DNA from: Galeopsis tetrahit
Taxonomy: Eukaryota; Streptophyta; Magnoliopsida; Lamiales; Lamiaceae
Direction: 5' to 3'
Assembly: GCA_963675135.1 (NCBI GenBank)
Contig: OY776125.1
Coordinates: forward strand, 62,385,441 to 62,449,440
DNA: 64,000 nucleotides
Shown here piece by piece: positions 11,646-22,567 of the stretch (positions are counted from its first letter, which is position 1; every line of letters starts with the position of its first letter). Position numbers and translations under genes: made by a program. Under the pieces are notes generated by a model. The model saw only the letters and a list, made by a program, of their open reading frames with translations, was not told where the DNA came from and searched no databases.

Positions 11646-11657
11646 TGGTATCAGAGC
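11646..11657 (+). other. G1 primer binding site
   Basis: TGGTATCAGAGC three bases after the 5' LTR, complementary to the 3' end of initiator tRNA-Met. Confidence 0.95.
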
Positions 11658-12108
11658 CAGGTTGATATTGATCTGATTTTATTTTATCGTTGTTTATAGT
11701 ATTGAGTTTCAAAAAAAAAAAAAAAAACGTCCAAAAAAAAAACGTCCAAAAAAAAAAAGAGTTGAATATCTTGCTGTTTTTCTTCATATCTAGGGAAGCA
11801 AGTCCAAAAAAAAAAAAAAAAAGGACGAGAATAGTTATAATATTTGTTTTACATAATTGTTTCCTCTTCATATTACAGTTTCAAGAATTCCTTGTTCCCT
11901 ACATCTATAGGACTAAGTGATTATTGAGTGTTACTGGAAATTGTTCAAACTTGATTTTGTTCTCAAATTTTGAGTGGTAAAAGGCTAGAGTGGTGAGATT
12001 ATTAGAGGGGAGGTAAAAGCCAAAGGAGTCATACAAGAGTGAATTGTGATGATTTTTTTTTTTAATTTTTTGAGTGAAACACGAGTGATTTGTGAGAAAT
12101 TATATACT
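11658..12108 (+). other. G1 leader with A-rich tracts
   Basis: About 450 bp between primer site and gag. At 11711-11760 and 11806-11822 there are runs of A, the first group broken by two CGTCC words. No gene is seen; short open frames here are products of the homopolymers. Confidence 0.7.
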
Positions 12109-15100
12109 ATGGCAGGAACACCCAATGAACAACAAGAAGCTTTCACCCTACAAGCCATGCAACAACAATTTGCAAGGTTTGGAACAGTTCTTAATGGTCT
12201 AGTAGATCGAATAGAGAGATTGGAACAGCCTACACAAAGGGAGCCTAGAAATGCCAATGCAAATCAAAGAAGGCAATTTGAGGAGTTGGAATCGGAGGAA
12301 GAGGTGGATGATGATATGGGGGCTGTTCATCAAGCACATGGGAGAGGGGGTAGAAGAAGGCGAAACGACGAAGTGAATCGAGGTATGGGGAACATAAAGT
12401 TTCACATCCCAGCTTTCCATGGGCGGAGCGATCCGGAAGCGTATTTGAAGTGGGAAAAGAAGGTAGAACTCATTTTTTATTGCCATAATCACTCGGAGGA
12501 TAAAAAGGTAAAACTTGCAGCGATTGAGTTCACCGACTATGCTATAGTTTGGTGGGATCAGTTTGTTACCAATCGGAGACGGAATGGAGAAAGGCCAATT
12601 TCCACTTGGGCTGAAATGAAAGCGGTTATGCGTAAGAGATTCGTACCCTCTCATTATTTTCGTGAATTGTATCAAAAACTTCAATCTATGAATCAGGGTA
12701 CAAAATCTGTGGATGAATACTATAAGGAGATGGAGGTTGCCATGATTAGGGCAAACGTTGAAGAAGATCGGGAGGCAACCATGGCTTGTTTCTTGAATGG
12801 GCTGAATAGAGAGATTGCTAACATTGTGGAGCTTCAACACTACGTGGAGCTTGAAGACATGGTACATACAGCCATGAAAGTGGAGAGGCAATTGAAGAAG
12901 AAGGGTTATGTGCAAAGGAGTTACACACCAAATTCTCAATCTTCAAGTAAGATGAAAGAAGGGGTCCCCAAAGCGACCTTTGGAGGTTCTCCAAGACCAC
13001 AAAGTGAGATGTCAAAGGCCAAGTCTAGTGAGACCGATAAAGGAAAAGGTATTGTCACTACACCTTCTCGTAGTCGTGATGTTAAATGTTTTCGTTGTCA
13101 TGGCTATGGGCATATTGCATCTCAATGTCCAAACAAGAAAGTGATGATCCTAAAAGATAATGGTGAAATTGAGTCGGAGGGTGAGAGTGAAGATGATAGT
13201 GAAGAGCAAGTTGAGAAAGTCTCCGCTGAATCGGGAGAACTCTTGGTGGTAAGAAGATCTCTAAACATGCAAGCAAAGGTGGGAGAAGTGGAACAACAAA
13301 GAGAAAACATCTTTCATACAAGGTGTTTGGTTCGAGAAAAGGTATGTATGTTAATTATTGATAGTGGGAGTTGTACTAATGTTGCTAGTATGGAAATGGT
13401 GGAAAAATTGAGTTTAATTACGTCGAAGCATCCTAATCCATATAAGCTTCAATGGCTTAATGAATGTGGAGAAATTCGTGTAAATAAACAAGTTTTGGTG
13501 TCATTCTCTATTGGCAATTACAATGATGAAGTTCTATGTGATGTGGTACCAATGCATGCAAGTAATATCCTTTTGGGAAGACCATGGCAGTTTGATAGGC
13601 GAGTGATATATGATGGGTATCATAATCAATTCACATTGAAGCATCAAAATAAGAAAATCATGCTTGTATCTTTAACTCCACAACAGGTTCTTGAGGATCA
13701 AATCAAAATGTCTCGATCAAGGAGAGCACGTGAGATTGAAGAAAAAAAAGATGACAAAAAAAAGAGTGGAGAAAAAAATAAGAGGGCTGATTTGAGTGTT
13801 TCCGAGGGAGAAAAAAAAGTGGATGGAAGTGAGGACAAAAAAAGAGAGAATTTCTTTGCAAGAGGGAGTGAACTAAAGAGAGCTTTTGTTGAAAAAATGA
13901 GTGTATTGGTGTTGGTACATAAGGAAACTTTTTTAAGCACTAATGAATTAACATCTTCTTTGCCTATTTCTTTTGCGTCTCTTTTGCAGGATTATGAAGA
14001 TGTCTTTCCGGAGGAGGAACCGAATGGTTTACCACCATTAAGGGGCATCGAACATCAGATTGATTTTGTTCCAGGTGCAACACTTCCAAATCGACCCGCT
14101 TATAGAGCTAACCCGGAGGAAACAAAAGAAATCCAAAGGCAAGTGGAGGAGTTGATGACTAACGGAAAGGTTCAAGAAAGTTTGAGCCCGTGTGCTGTAC
14201 CGGTGATTCTAGTACCAAAGAAGGATGGAACGTGGAGGATGTGCACAGATTGTCGCGCCGTCAACAAAATCACGGTAAAGTATCGCTATCCTATCCCTAG
14301 GTTAGATGATATGCTTGATGAATTGCATGGGGCTGTGTGATTTTCTAAAATTGATTTGAAAAGTGGTTATCATCAAATAAGGATCAAAGAAGGAGATGAA
14401 TGGAAAACTGCTTTCAAAACAAAACATGGTTTATATGAGTGGTTGGTAATGCCGTTTGGCTTAACTAATGCACCAAGTACTTTCATGCGATTAATGAACC
14501 ATGTTTTGCGTGATTTTATTGGAAAATTCGTGGTTGTGTACTTTGATGATATCCTTATCTATAGCAAAAGTATGGAAGAACATCTTAGTCATGTGCGTAA
14601 AGTGTTAGAAGCCTTAAGAAAAGAATCTTTGTATGCTAATCTTAAGAAGTGTTCATTTTGCATGGATAAAGTTGTTTTTCTTGGTTTTGTGATAAGTGCT
14701 AATGGGATTGAAACGGAAAGGGATAAAGTCAAGGCTATTCTAGATTGGTCAGTTCCTACTAATATTGCTCAAGTAAGAAGTTTTCATGGTCTTGCTAGTT
14801 TCTATCGACGATTTATTAGAGATTTTAGCACCATTGCCGCACCACTAAATGAAATTGTAAAAAAAGAAGTTGGTTTTCATTGGGGAGATAAACAAGAGCA
14901 TGCATTTAATCTTTTGAAAGAAAAACTCACTACTGCTCCAATTCTTGCATTACCTGACTTTAATAAAAGCTTTGAACTTGAATGTGATGCATCTGGAGTA
15001 GGTATAGGTGCTGTTTTAATGCGGGATGGAAAGCCGATTGCTTACTCAAGTGAGAAGTTGAAGGGAGCTCAACTGAACTATCCAACTTACGAAAAGGAGT

Positions 15101-16794
15101 TGTATGCTTTGGTGAGGGCATTAGAAACATGTCAACATTACTTGTGGTCTCGAGAATTCGTTATCCATACGGATCATGAATCTCTCAAATACCTCAAGGG
15201 ACAAGGTAAGCTTAGTAAAAGGCATGCTAAGTGGGTAGAATTCATTGAATCTTTTCCATATGTAATTAAGTACAAAAAGGGGAAAGAGAACATTGTGGCT
15301 GATGCATTATCTAGAAGGTATACTTTGATCACTACTTTGAGCTCTAAGCTTCTTGGTTTTGAATCTATCAAGGAAATGTATGTTGATGATTCTGATTTTG
15401 CATCCATTTATTTGGCTTGTGAGCATGCTGCATTTGAGAAATTCTATAGGCATGAGGGATATTTGTTTCGTGAAAGTAAATTATGCATTCCTAAATGTTC
15501 TATGCGTGAGTTGCTTGTTAGGGAAGCACATGGGGGAGGTCTAATGGGGCATTTTGGAGTCCATAAAACTTTGGGTATCTTGTGTGATCATTTCTATTGG
15601 CCAAAAATGCGTGTTGATGTTGAAAGAATTTGTGAACGATGCATAACTTGCAAGCAGGCTAAGTCAAGAGCTCATCCGCATGGATTGTACACGCCATTAC
15701 CTATACCGAATGAACCTTGGGTAGACATATCCATGGACTTTGTTTTGGGTTTGCCAAAATCAAGGAAAGGTAAAGATTCTATGTTTGTGGTGGTTGATAG
15801 ATTTTCAAAAATGGCACATTTCATTCCATGTAATAAGACTAATGATGCAACTCATATTGCTGATTTATTCTTTAAGGAAATTGTTCGTTTGCATGGAGTT
15901 CCAAAAACCATTGTGAGTGATAGAGATGTAAAATTTTTGAGTCACTTTTGGCGTGTTTTGTGGAATAAATTGGGTACAAAACTTCTGTTTTCTACTACTT
16001 GTCATCCTCAAACGGATGGACAAACTGAAGTCGTTAATAGAACTTTGTCTCAATTACTTAGAGTTTTGATTCAAAAGAACTTAAAAAATTGGGAAGATTG
16101 TTTGTCGTCTGCTGAATTTGCTTATAATAGAAGTGTTCATTCTGCTACTAATCATTCTCCTTTTGAGGTTGTTTATGGATTTAATCTAATAACTCCACTT
16201 GATCTAGTACCAATTCCCATTGAAGAACGTGCGAGTCTAGATGGAAAAGCAAAAGCCGAGATGATTAAAAAGTTGCATGAAAGAGTGAAACTCAACATTG
16301 AGAAAAGAACTAAGCAATATGTCAAGCAAGCTAACAAGGGTCGTAAACAAGTCATCTTTGAGCCCGGCGATTGGGTATGGTTACACTTGAGGAATGAGAG
16401 ATTTCCGAGCAAGAGAAAGTCAAAATTGCAGCCAAGAGGAGATGGCCCATTTCAAGTGATTGCACGAGTCAATGACAATGCATACAAACTTGACCTTCCA
16501 GGTGAGTATAATGTAAGTGCAACTTTCAATGTTACTGATCTTTCTCCTTATTTTGATGATGCAGATTCGAGGCCGAATCCTTTTGAAGAAGAAGGGAATG
16601 ATAGGGATCCATCCGTGCCATGTCATGCAAATAGAAGGGATCATTTGGTCATACATGATGGACCGATTACAAGGGCAAGAGCTAAGAAGATAAATGAGGC
16701 TTTGATGAGCCTAATTGCTGAAATGAAGGAAAATGTGCAAGAGAAGCCCAAAGAAGGCCTACTAGTGAATGTTATTGGGATGGACTACTTTTAA
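12109..16794 (+). pseudogene. G1 gag-pol polyprotein, one in-frame stop
   Basis: A single frame of 1561 codons from MAGTPNEQQ, chosen because the upstream in-frame ATG (12046) adds only leader-like residues. Domains: Gag core (about 95-290), CCHC knuckle CFRCHGYGHIASQC from residue 327, protease DSG at 418, RT with YFDD at 811-814, RNase H, HHCC zinc finger, integrase D1210, D1271, E1307 (35 residues between the last two), a GPF block, and a C-terminal tail ending VNVIGMDYF. The only break is TGA at codon 744 (14338-14340), where G2 has TTA, inside the RT fingers region. All catalytic residues are present. About 64 C-terminal codons lie inside the 3' LTR. Confidence 0.93.
16583..16598 (+). 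other. G1 polypurine tract, inside the coding region
   Basis: GAAGAAGAAGGGAA immediately before the 3' LTR (16599). It would prime plus-strand DNA. It also encodes the FEEEGND stretch of pol, so the same bases serve as codons and as primer. Confidence 0.8.
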
Positions 16795-17355
16795 AGATGT
16801 GTCATGAAGCTAATTTGGGCCAAAAGACATGTTTCTAAGTCCATAGGCCTTCAAAAACGTGGATCACATGAAGCCTATTAGATTTATCATTTATTTTTAA
16901 TATTATTAGTTATTTAGAATATTACATTTTTCTAGGAATTCAAAAGACTCATAAGTTACGTTTTTTAGCTTTGAATTGAGTCTTTAGTGGCCTTTTAAGA
17001 CCATAGGTGTAGGTTATGAATGTATTTACTCTTAGGAGTTACTTTCTAGCCTATAAATAGGCCTTGTATTCCTTTGGGAAGGGGGGACCAAGTTTTAATA
17101 CGAAATTACAAGTTTTTGTTTGCTTATTCTCTTTGTGAGGTTAATTTATTTGAGAACTTATCAAGAATCTTGAGCAAGATCTTGTGGCGTTCAATCATAC
17201 CAAGGTTCTTGGCTCTTCTATAGCCAACGGGTCAAGGTTTTTATGCTCTAAGTAAGATCAATTCAAATCTCGATTTTGGAAGATCCGCTGCTTAATTTAT
17301 ACGTTGGGTTCTTAGATCATTATATCTAATGGGTCCTTCGTCTCTATCCACATCA
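16599..17355 (+). repeat. G1 3' LTR
   Basis: 757 bp, TGATAGGG to CACATCA, followed by the second ACAAG. It differs from the 5' LTR by a few substitutions and small T-run indels. Confidence 0.95.
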
Positions 17356-18701
17356 ACAAGTCTGCTGGTCCAGAAGACAATAGTTATCTTGTAGAGTGAT
17401 ATGCAGAAGTGAGTAGGCCTTTTATTTAGACTCGTTCTAGTAATCTTTTGAAATAACCAATTACTTGTTTATAGAAAATATTCAGTTGGTGCTGGTTTGA
17501 AAGATATGGCCTTGTTTTATAAAGATGTTTCAAATCACAGTATGCACTATATAAAAATATAAGTAAACTGAAAGGTAAAGTGCAGTAAATAAATAACACC
17601 AGATTTTATAGTGGTTCGGATATACGTTCCTACGTCCACTCTCACGTTCCAAACGTGATGTTTAATCCCTTTAATTTCCCGAAAATTACAAGGGCTTGTC
17701 CTTTATAGTCCCAAGGGTAGGACTTTGAGATCTGAGCAGTTCCAAACTGCTACGGTCTCCACAAGTGATTTATGAGCACTTGCACTCTTACAGGGGTTAA
17801 AAAACTTAACCTTATGGTGGGGGTTTTGGGGTTTTTGAAAGGATCCAACTAATGGTTCAAGCTTATAAATTGCTTAACCACTATGCCTAAATCAAAGGGT
17901 ATACAATATGTAGGTTCTTTTGGTTGGATGGGGAAATAAATTAAGAGCTAAAAGAGTATTCTAATGCTTTTCTGGGCTCTTGAGAATTCTTAACAGAGTC
18001 TTGCTTTTGGCTTGCTTGCTTGATTAGCTTTTCGAATTCTTGCGTTGTATTTCCGTACTTGGTTCTTCCTCATCCTCTTGTATTTATAGGAAGGATTGCT
18101 GCAACTAGCCGTTGGAGTTGACTAGTTGTTTGGCAATCTTTCCTTTTGTACTTGATTGATTCCTTAATTACAGCCGCTTCGATATTGATTCCTTCAAATC
18201 TGGGATCGTGTCAATCTTCTAGGTATGGTAAGTCTTCGTTTAAATTACAAGATGACTTTGGAATCAGCCGAGTCCTTGACGAGCTACTAGTCTTCTGATC
18301 TTCACTTCTAGTCTTCTAGATAACTCGTCTGGCCTGATGTCTTTTGTCTTCTGATATCAGATGAGTATTACTCTTCTGATCTGGAAAGTACTTGTGCTGA
18401 CTTTGGCCATCTTCGACTTGGACTTTATCAGCTAAGAAGGTATACAAGAACCTTACTTATCTGATCTTCAAGGATCTTCTAGTCTTCATGTCTTCTACTC
18501 TTCATATCTTGAGATTGCGCATGTAAGCTAATACTGTGCTGATCAGCTGAGATTCATACAGCTGATCACACAAGACTAGTCTGAGCTGATCTATACAAAT
18601 GTCAGCTGATCCTATTACATGTATTTATAAACTCTAAGTGTTTTGGCCATCAAAATTATTCTATCATCAGATGGGGCTTATGGTGAATTTATATCCCAAC
18701 A
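17356..18701 (-). repeat. S1 5' LTR, second part (right of G1)
   Basis: Continues the LTR from 10887 after G1 and ends in ATATCCCAACA at 18701. A minus-strand TATAAATA lies at 18081-18088. No gene is present; the frame 18638-19018 crosses the LTR edge by chance. Confidence 0.93.
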
Positions 18702-21365
18702 CTAATCGACCCGCTTATAGAGCTAACCCGGAGGAAACAAAAGAAATTCAAAGGCAAGTGGAGGAGTTGATGATTAACGGAAAGGTTCAAGAAAGCTTGA
18801 GTCTGTGTGCTGTACCGGTGATTCTTGTACCAAAGAAGGATGGAACATGGAGGATGTGCACAGATTGTCGCGCCGTTAATAAAATCACGGTTAAGTATCG
18901 CTATCATATCCCTAGGTTAGATGATATGCTTGATGAATTGTATGGGGCTGTATTATTTTCTAAAATTGATTTGAAAAGTGGTTATCATCAAATAAGGATC
19001 AAAGAAGGAGATGAATGAAAAACTGCTTTCAAAACAAAATATGGTTTATATGAGTGTTTGGTAATGTCGTTTGGCTTAACTAATGCACCAAGTACTTTCA
19101 TGCGATTAATGGACCATGTTTTGCGTGATTTTATTGGAAAATTTATGGTTGTGTACTTTGATGATATCCTTATCTATAGAAAAAGTATGGAAGAACGTCT
19201 TAATCATGTGCGTGAAGTCTTAGAAGCCTTAAGAAAAGAATCTTTGTATGCTAATCTGAAGAAGTGTTCATTTTGCATGGATAAAATTGTTTTTCTTGGT
19301 TTTGTGGTAAGTGCTAATGGAATTGAAATGGAAAGGGATAAAGTCAAGGCTATTCTAGATTGGCCAATTCCTACAAACATTGCTCAAGTAAGAAGTTTTC
19401 ATGGTCTTGCTAGTTTCTATCAATGATTTGTTCGAGATTTTAGCACCATTGCATCACCACTAAATGAAATTGTAAAAAAAGAAGTTGGTTTTCATTGGGG
19501 AGAAAAGCAAGAGCATGCATTTAATCTTTTGAAAGAAAAACTCACTACTGCTCCAATTCTTGCATTACCTAACTTTAATAAAGGCTTTGAACTTGAATGT
19601 AATGCATCTGGAGTAGGTATAGGTGCTGTTCTAATGCAGGATGGAAAGCCGATTGCTTACTCAAGTGAGAAGTTGAAGGGAGCTCAATTGAACTATCCAA
19701 CTTACGACAATGAGTTGTATGCTTTGGTGAGGGCATTAGAAAATGGCAACATTACTTATGTTCTCGAGAATTTGTTATCCATACGGATCATGAATCTCTC
19801 AAATACCTCAAGGGAGAAGGTAAGCTTAGTAAGAGGCATGCTAAGTGGGTAGAATTCATTGAATCTTTTCCATATGTAATTAAGTACAAAAAGGGGAAAG
19901 AGAACATTGTGGCTGATGCATTATCTAGAAGGTATACATTGATCACTACTTTGAGCTCTAAGCTTCTTGGTTTTGAAACTATCAAGGAAATGTATGTTGA
20001 TGATTCTGATTTTGCATCCATTTATTTGGCTTGTGAGCATGCTGCATTTGAGAAATTCTATAGGCATGAGGGATATTTGTTTCGTAAAAGTAAATTATGC
20101 ATTCCTAAATGTTCTATGCTTGAGTTGCTTGTTAGGGAAGCACATGGGGGAGGTCTAATGGGGCATTTTGGAGTACATAAAACTTTGGGTATCTTGTGTG
20201 ATCATTTCTATTGGCCAAAAATGCGTGTTGCTGTTGGAAAAAATTGTGAACGATGCATAACTTGCAAGCAAGCTAAGTCAAAAGCTCATCTACATGGATT
20301 GTACACGCCATTACCTATACCGAATGAACCTTGGGTAGACATATCCATGGACTTTGGTTTGGGTTTGCCAAAATCAAGGAAAGGTAAAGATTCTGTGTTT
20401 GTGGTGGTTGATAGATTTTCAAAATGGCACATTTCATTCCATGTAATAAGATTAATATGAGTTGATTTATTCTTTAAGGAAATTGTTCGTTAGAGATGTA
20501 AAATTTTTGAGTCACTTTTGGCGTGTTTTGTGGAATAAATTGGGTACAAAACTTCTGTTTTCTACTTCTTGTCATCCTCAAACAGATGGACAAACTGAAG
20601 TCGTTAATAGAACGTTGTCTCAATTTCTTAGAGGTTTGATTCAAAAGAACTTAAAAAAATTGGGAAGATGGTTTGTCGTTTGCTGAATTTGCTTATAATA
20701 GAAGTGTTCATTCTGCTACTAACCATTCTCCTTTTGAGGTTGTTTATGGATTTAATCCAATAACTCCACTTGATCTTGTACCAATACCCATTGAAGAACG
20801 TGCGAGTCTTGATGGAAAAGCAAAAGACGAGATGATTAAAAAGTTGCATGAAAGAGTGAAACTCAACATCGAGAAGTGAACCGAGCAATATGTCAAGCAA
20901 GCTAACAAGGGTCGTAAATGAGTCATCTTTGAGCCCGGTGATTGGGTATGGTTACACTTGAGGAAGGAGAGATTTCCAAGCAAGAGAAAGTCAAAAAATC
21001 AGCCAAGAGAAGATGGTCCATTTCAAGTGATTGCACGAGTGAATGACAATGCATACAAACTTGACCTTCCTGGTGAGTATAATGTAAGTGCAACTTTCAA
21101 TGTAACTGATCTTTCTCCCTATTCTGGTGATGTAGACTCGAGGACGAATCCTTTTGAAGAAGAAGGGAATGATGAGGATCCAACAGTGCAGAGTCATGAA
21201 AACAAAAGGGATCCTTTGGTCATACATGATGGGCCGATTACAAGGGCAAGAGCCAAAAATATAAATGAGGCTTTGTTGAGCTTAGTTGCTGAAATGAGAG
21301 AAATTGTGCAAGACAAGCCCGAAGAAGGCCCAATAGTGAATGTTATTGGGTTGAACTACTTTTAA
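18702..21365 (+). pseudogene. G2 pol remnant (RT, RNase H, integrase)
   Basis: Same domain order as G1 pol. RT keeps YFDD (in VVYFDDILIY, near 19155). Breaks include TGA at 19016-19018 (TGG in G1), TGA at 19424-19426 (CGA in G1), a frameshift in RNase H near 19745, a frameshift after VVDRFSK near 20420 and a deletion near 20490 that removes the residues just before the second integrase Asp. Further stops occur at 20877-20879 and near 20920. The C-terminal tail (ending VNVIGLNYF at 21365) again runs into the LTR. It cannot give a working protein. Confidence 0.9.
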
Positions 21366-21924
21366 AGAGATGTCAAGAAGCTAATTTGGGCTAAAAGACA
21401 TAATTCTAAATGCATGGGCCTACAAAAACATGGCACACTTGAAACCCATCAAATTTATCATTTTATTTTTAATTTTATTAGTTATTTAGATTATTTACAT
21501 TTTCTAGGAAATTCAAAGAGTTAGGAGTTACATTTTTAGCTTTGAATTTAGTCTTGAGTGGCCTTTTTAAGACCATAGGTGTAGGTTATGAATGTATTTA
21601 CTCTTAGGAGTTACTTTCTAGCCTATAAATAAGCCTTGTATTCCTTTGGGAAAGGAACCAAGTTTAATACGAAGTTCATAAGTTTATTGCTTATATTCTC
21701 TTTGTGAGGATGAATTATTTGAGAACTTATCAAGAATCTTGAGCAAGATCTTGTGGCGTTCAATCATACCAAGGTTCTTGGCTCTTCTATAGCCAACGGG
21801 TCAAGGTTTTTATGCTCTAAGTAAGATCAATTCAAATTTTGATTTTGGAAGATCCGCTGCTTAATTTATACGTTGGGTTCTTAGATCATTATATCTAATG
21901 GGTCCTTCGTCTCTATCCACATCA
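21170..21924 (+). repeat. G2 3' LTR
   Basis: Starts TGATGAGG after the purine tract GAAGAAGAAGGGAA, ends CACATCA, and has TATAAATA at 21624-21631. It differs visibly from the G1 LTRs, so G1 and G2 are separate insertions of one family. Confidence 0.9.
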
Positions 21925-22567
21925 GAAGAGATGACCCAAAGATGTTCAGAGAAGTTGGGCAGATCAATTTGTTGGTCTGGGCCCACTTCAGGTGATTTGG
22001 GTTAGGGTAGTTGTCCATGTGGGGCCAGATAAGCTGAAATAGCTATCAAAACAAATCTAGGAACGATAAACACCTATTTTGGGTAATCATTGCCTATTTC
22101 GATGGCTGTCCCATTCCTCTTAAAGCCATCACCTTTACAAAGATTTAATTTGTCCCCTACCCAATATGTCACTTTCGAAGCATTAAATGCAAAAGATTTA
22201 ACTATTGTTTGCATTAAACTTTTAGCCCACAATCCACCTTGATAACTCCCACAGCCTTAAAAAGCCTTAACTTCTTATCCTACGTTTTGATAAAACTGTT
22301 CCATTGTAGTTAATCCAAATATTGGTCGTTGGATCACTTGATGACCAACTCCCCTAAATCAATTCTGACCATCCAGTTTTGATTTCCTCATTTTCCAACT
22401 GTTGAATTGCCTTAAGATTCACCAACTCAATGATATACATTCCTTTTGGAATATACTCAAAGTCTTAAGAAGCCCTAATCCATTCATCTTCTCCTACGCA
22501 TTCTTACAGCTCTCAAACCCTAACCAAAATTCATCAAACACTTTCAAGCTTTTCTTACAGTCCTTCA
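21925..22567 (+). other. Region upstream of the S4 extra ORF
   Basis: About 640 bp with no open frame of note. The last 80 bases before the ATG at 22568 are C/T/A rich and poor in G, like a plant 5' leader. It probably corresponds to the spacer between pol and the extra ORF. Confidence 0.5.

Larger units (their letters stand above)
10888..17355 (+). mobile_element. G1: nearly intact Ty3/gypsy chromovirus (CRM-like)
   Basis: A 6468 bp element flanked by ACAAG (10883-10887 and 17356-17360), with LTRs of 755 and 757 bp that begin TGATAGGG and end CACATCA. Internal order is primer site, poly-A-rich leader, one gag-PR-RT-RH-INT frame (12109-16794) with a single stop, and a polypurine tract. INT after RH defines Ty3/gypsy; the GPY/F block and pol end overlapping the LTR fit the CRM clade of chromoviruses. 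The LTRs differ at roughly nine places by eye, so insertion is fairly recent. It sits inside the S1 5' LTR. Confidence 0.93.
284..18701 (-). mobile_element. S1: Sirevirus-type Ty1/copia element, broken, interrupted by G1
   Basis: Read on the minus strand, the order is 5' LTR (18701 to 10763, interrupted by G1), primer site for initiator tRNA-Met, gag, protease-integrase, RT, RNase H, a spacer, an extra coiled-coil ORF, then a second LTR (1751 to 284). Gene order PR-INT-RT-RH defines Ty1/copia; a third ORF after pol is typical of Sireviruses. Gag and pol carry several nonsense codons and frameshifts, and gag/PR is partly duplicated. No matching target duplication is seen (bases next to the LTRs are TGAGT left and CTAAT right), and the left LTR abuts the extra ORF without a polypurine tract, so the left end is rearranged. 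Confidence 0.85.
18702..21924 (+). mobile_element. G2: 3' half of a decayed G1-type gypsy element
   Basis: Begins abruptly in the RT region at the S1 LTR edge (the codons for NRPAYRANPEE) and runs through RT, RNase H, integrase and a 755 bp 3' LTR (21170-21924). The 5' half is not in the window. It aligns along its whole length with G1 14090-17355 but is clearly more decayed. Confidence 0.9.

Noticed and set aside
11599..11920. Open frames on both strands in the G1 leader
   Set aside because: They consist largely of Phe or Lys runs from A homopolymers.
12199..13940. Minus-strand frames opposite G1 gag-pol
   Set aside because: They are shadows of the plus-strand polyprotein, with no motif and no start context.
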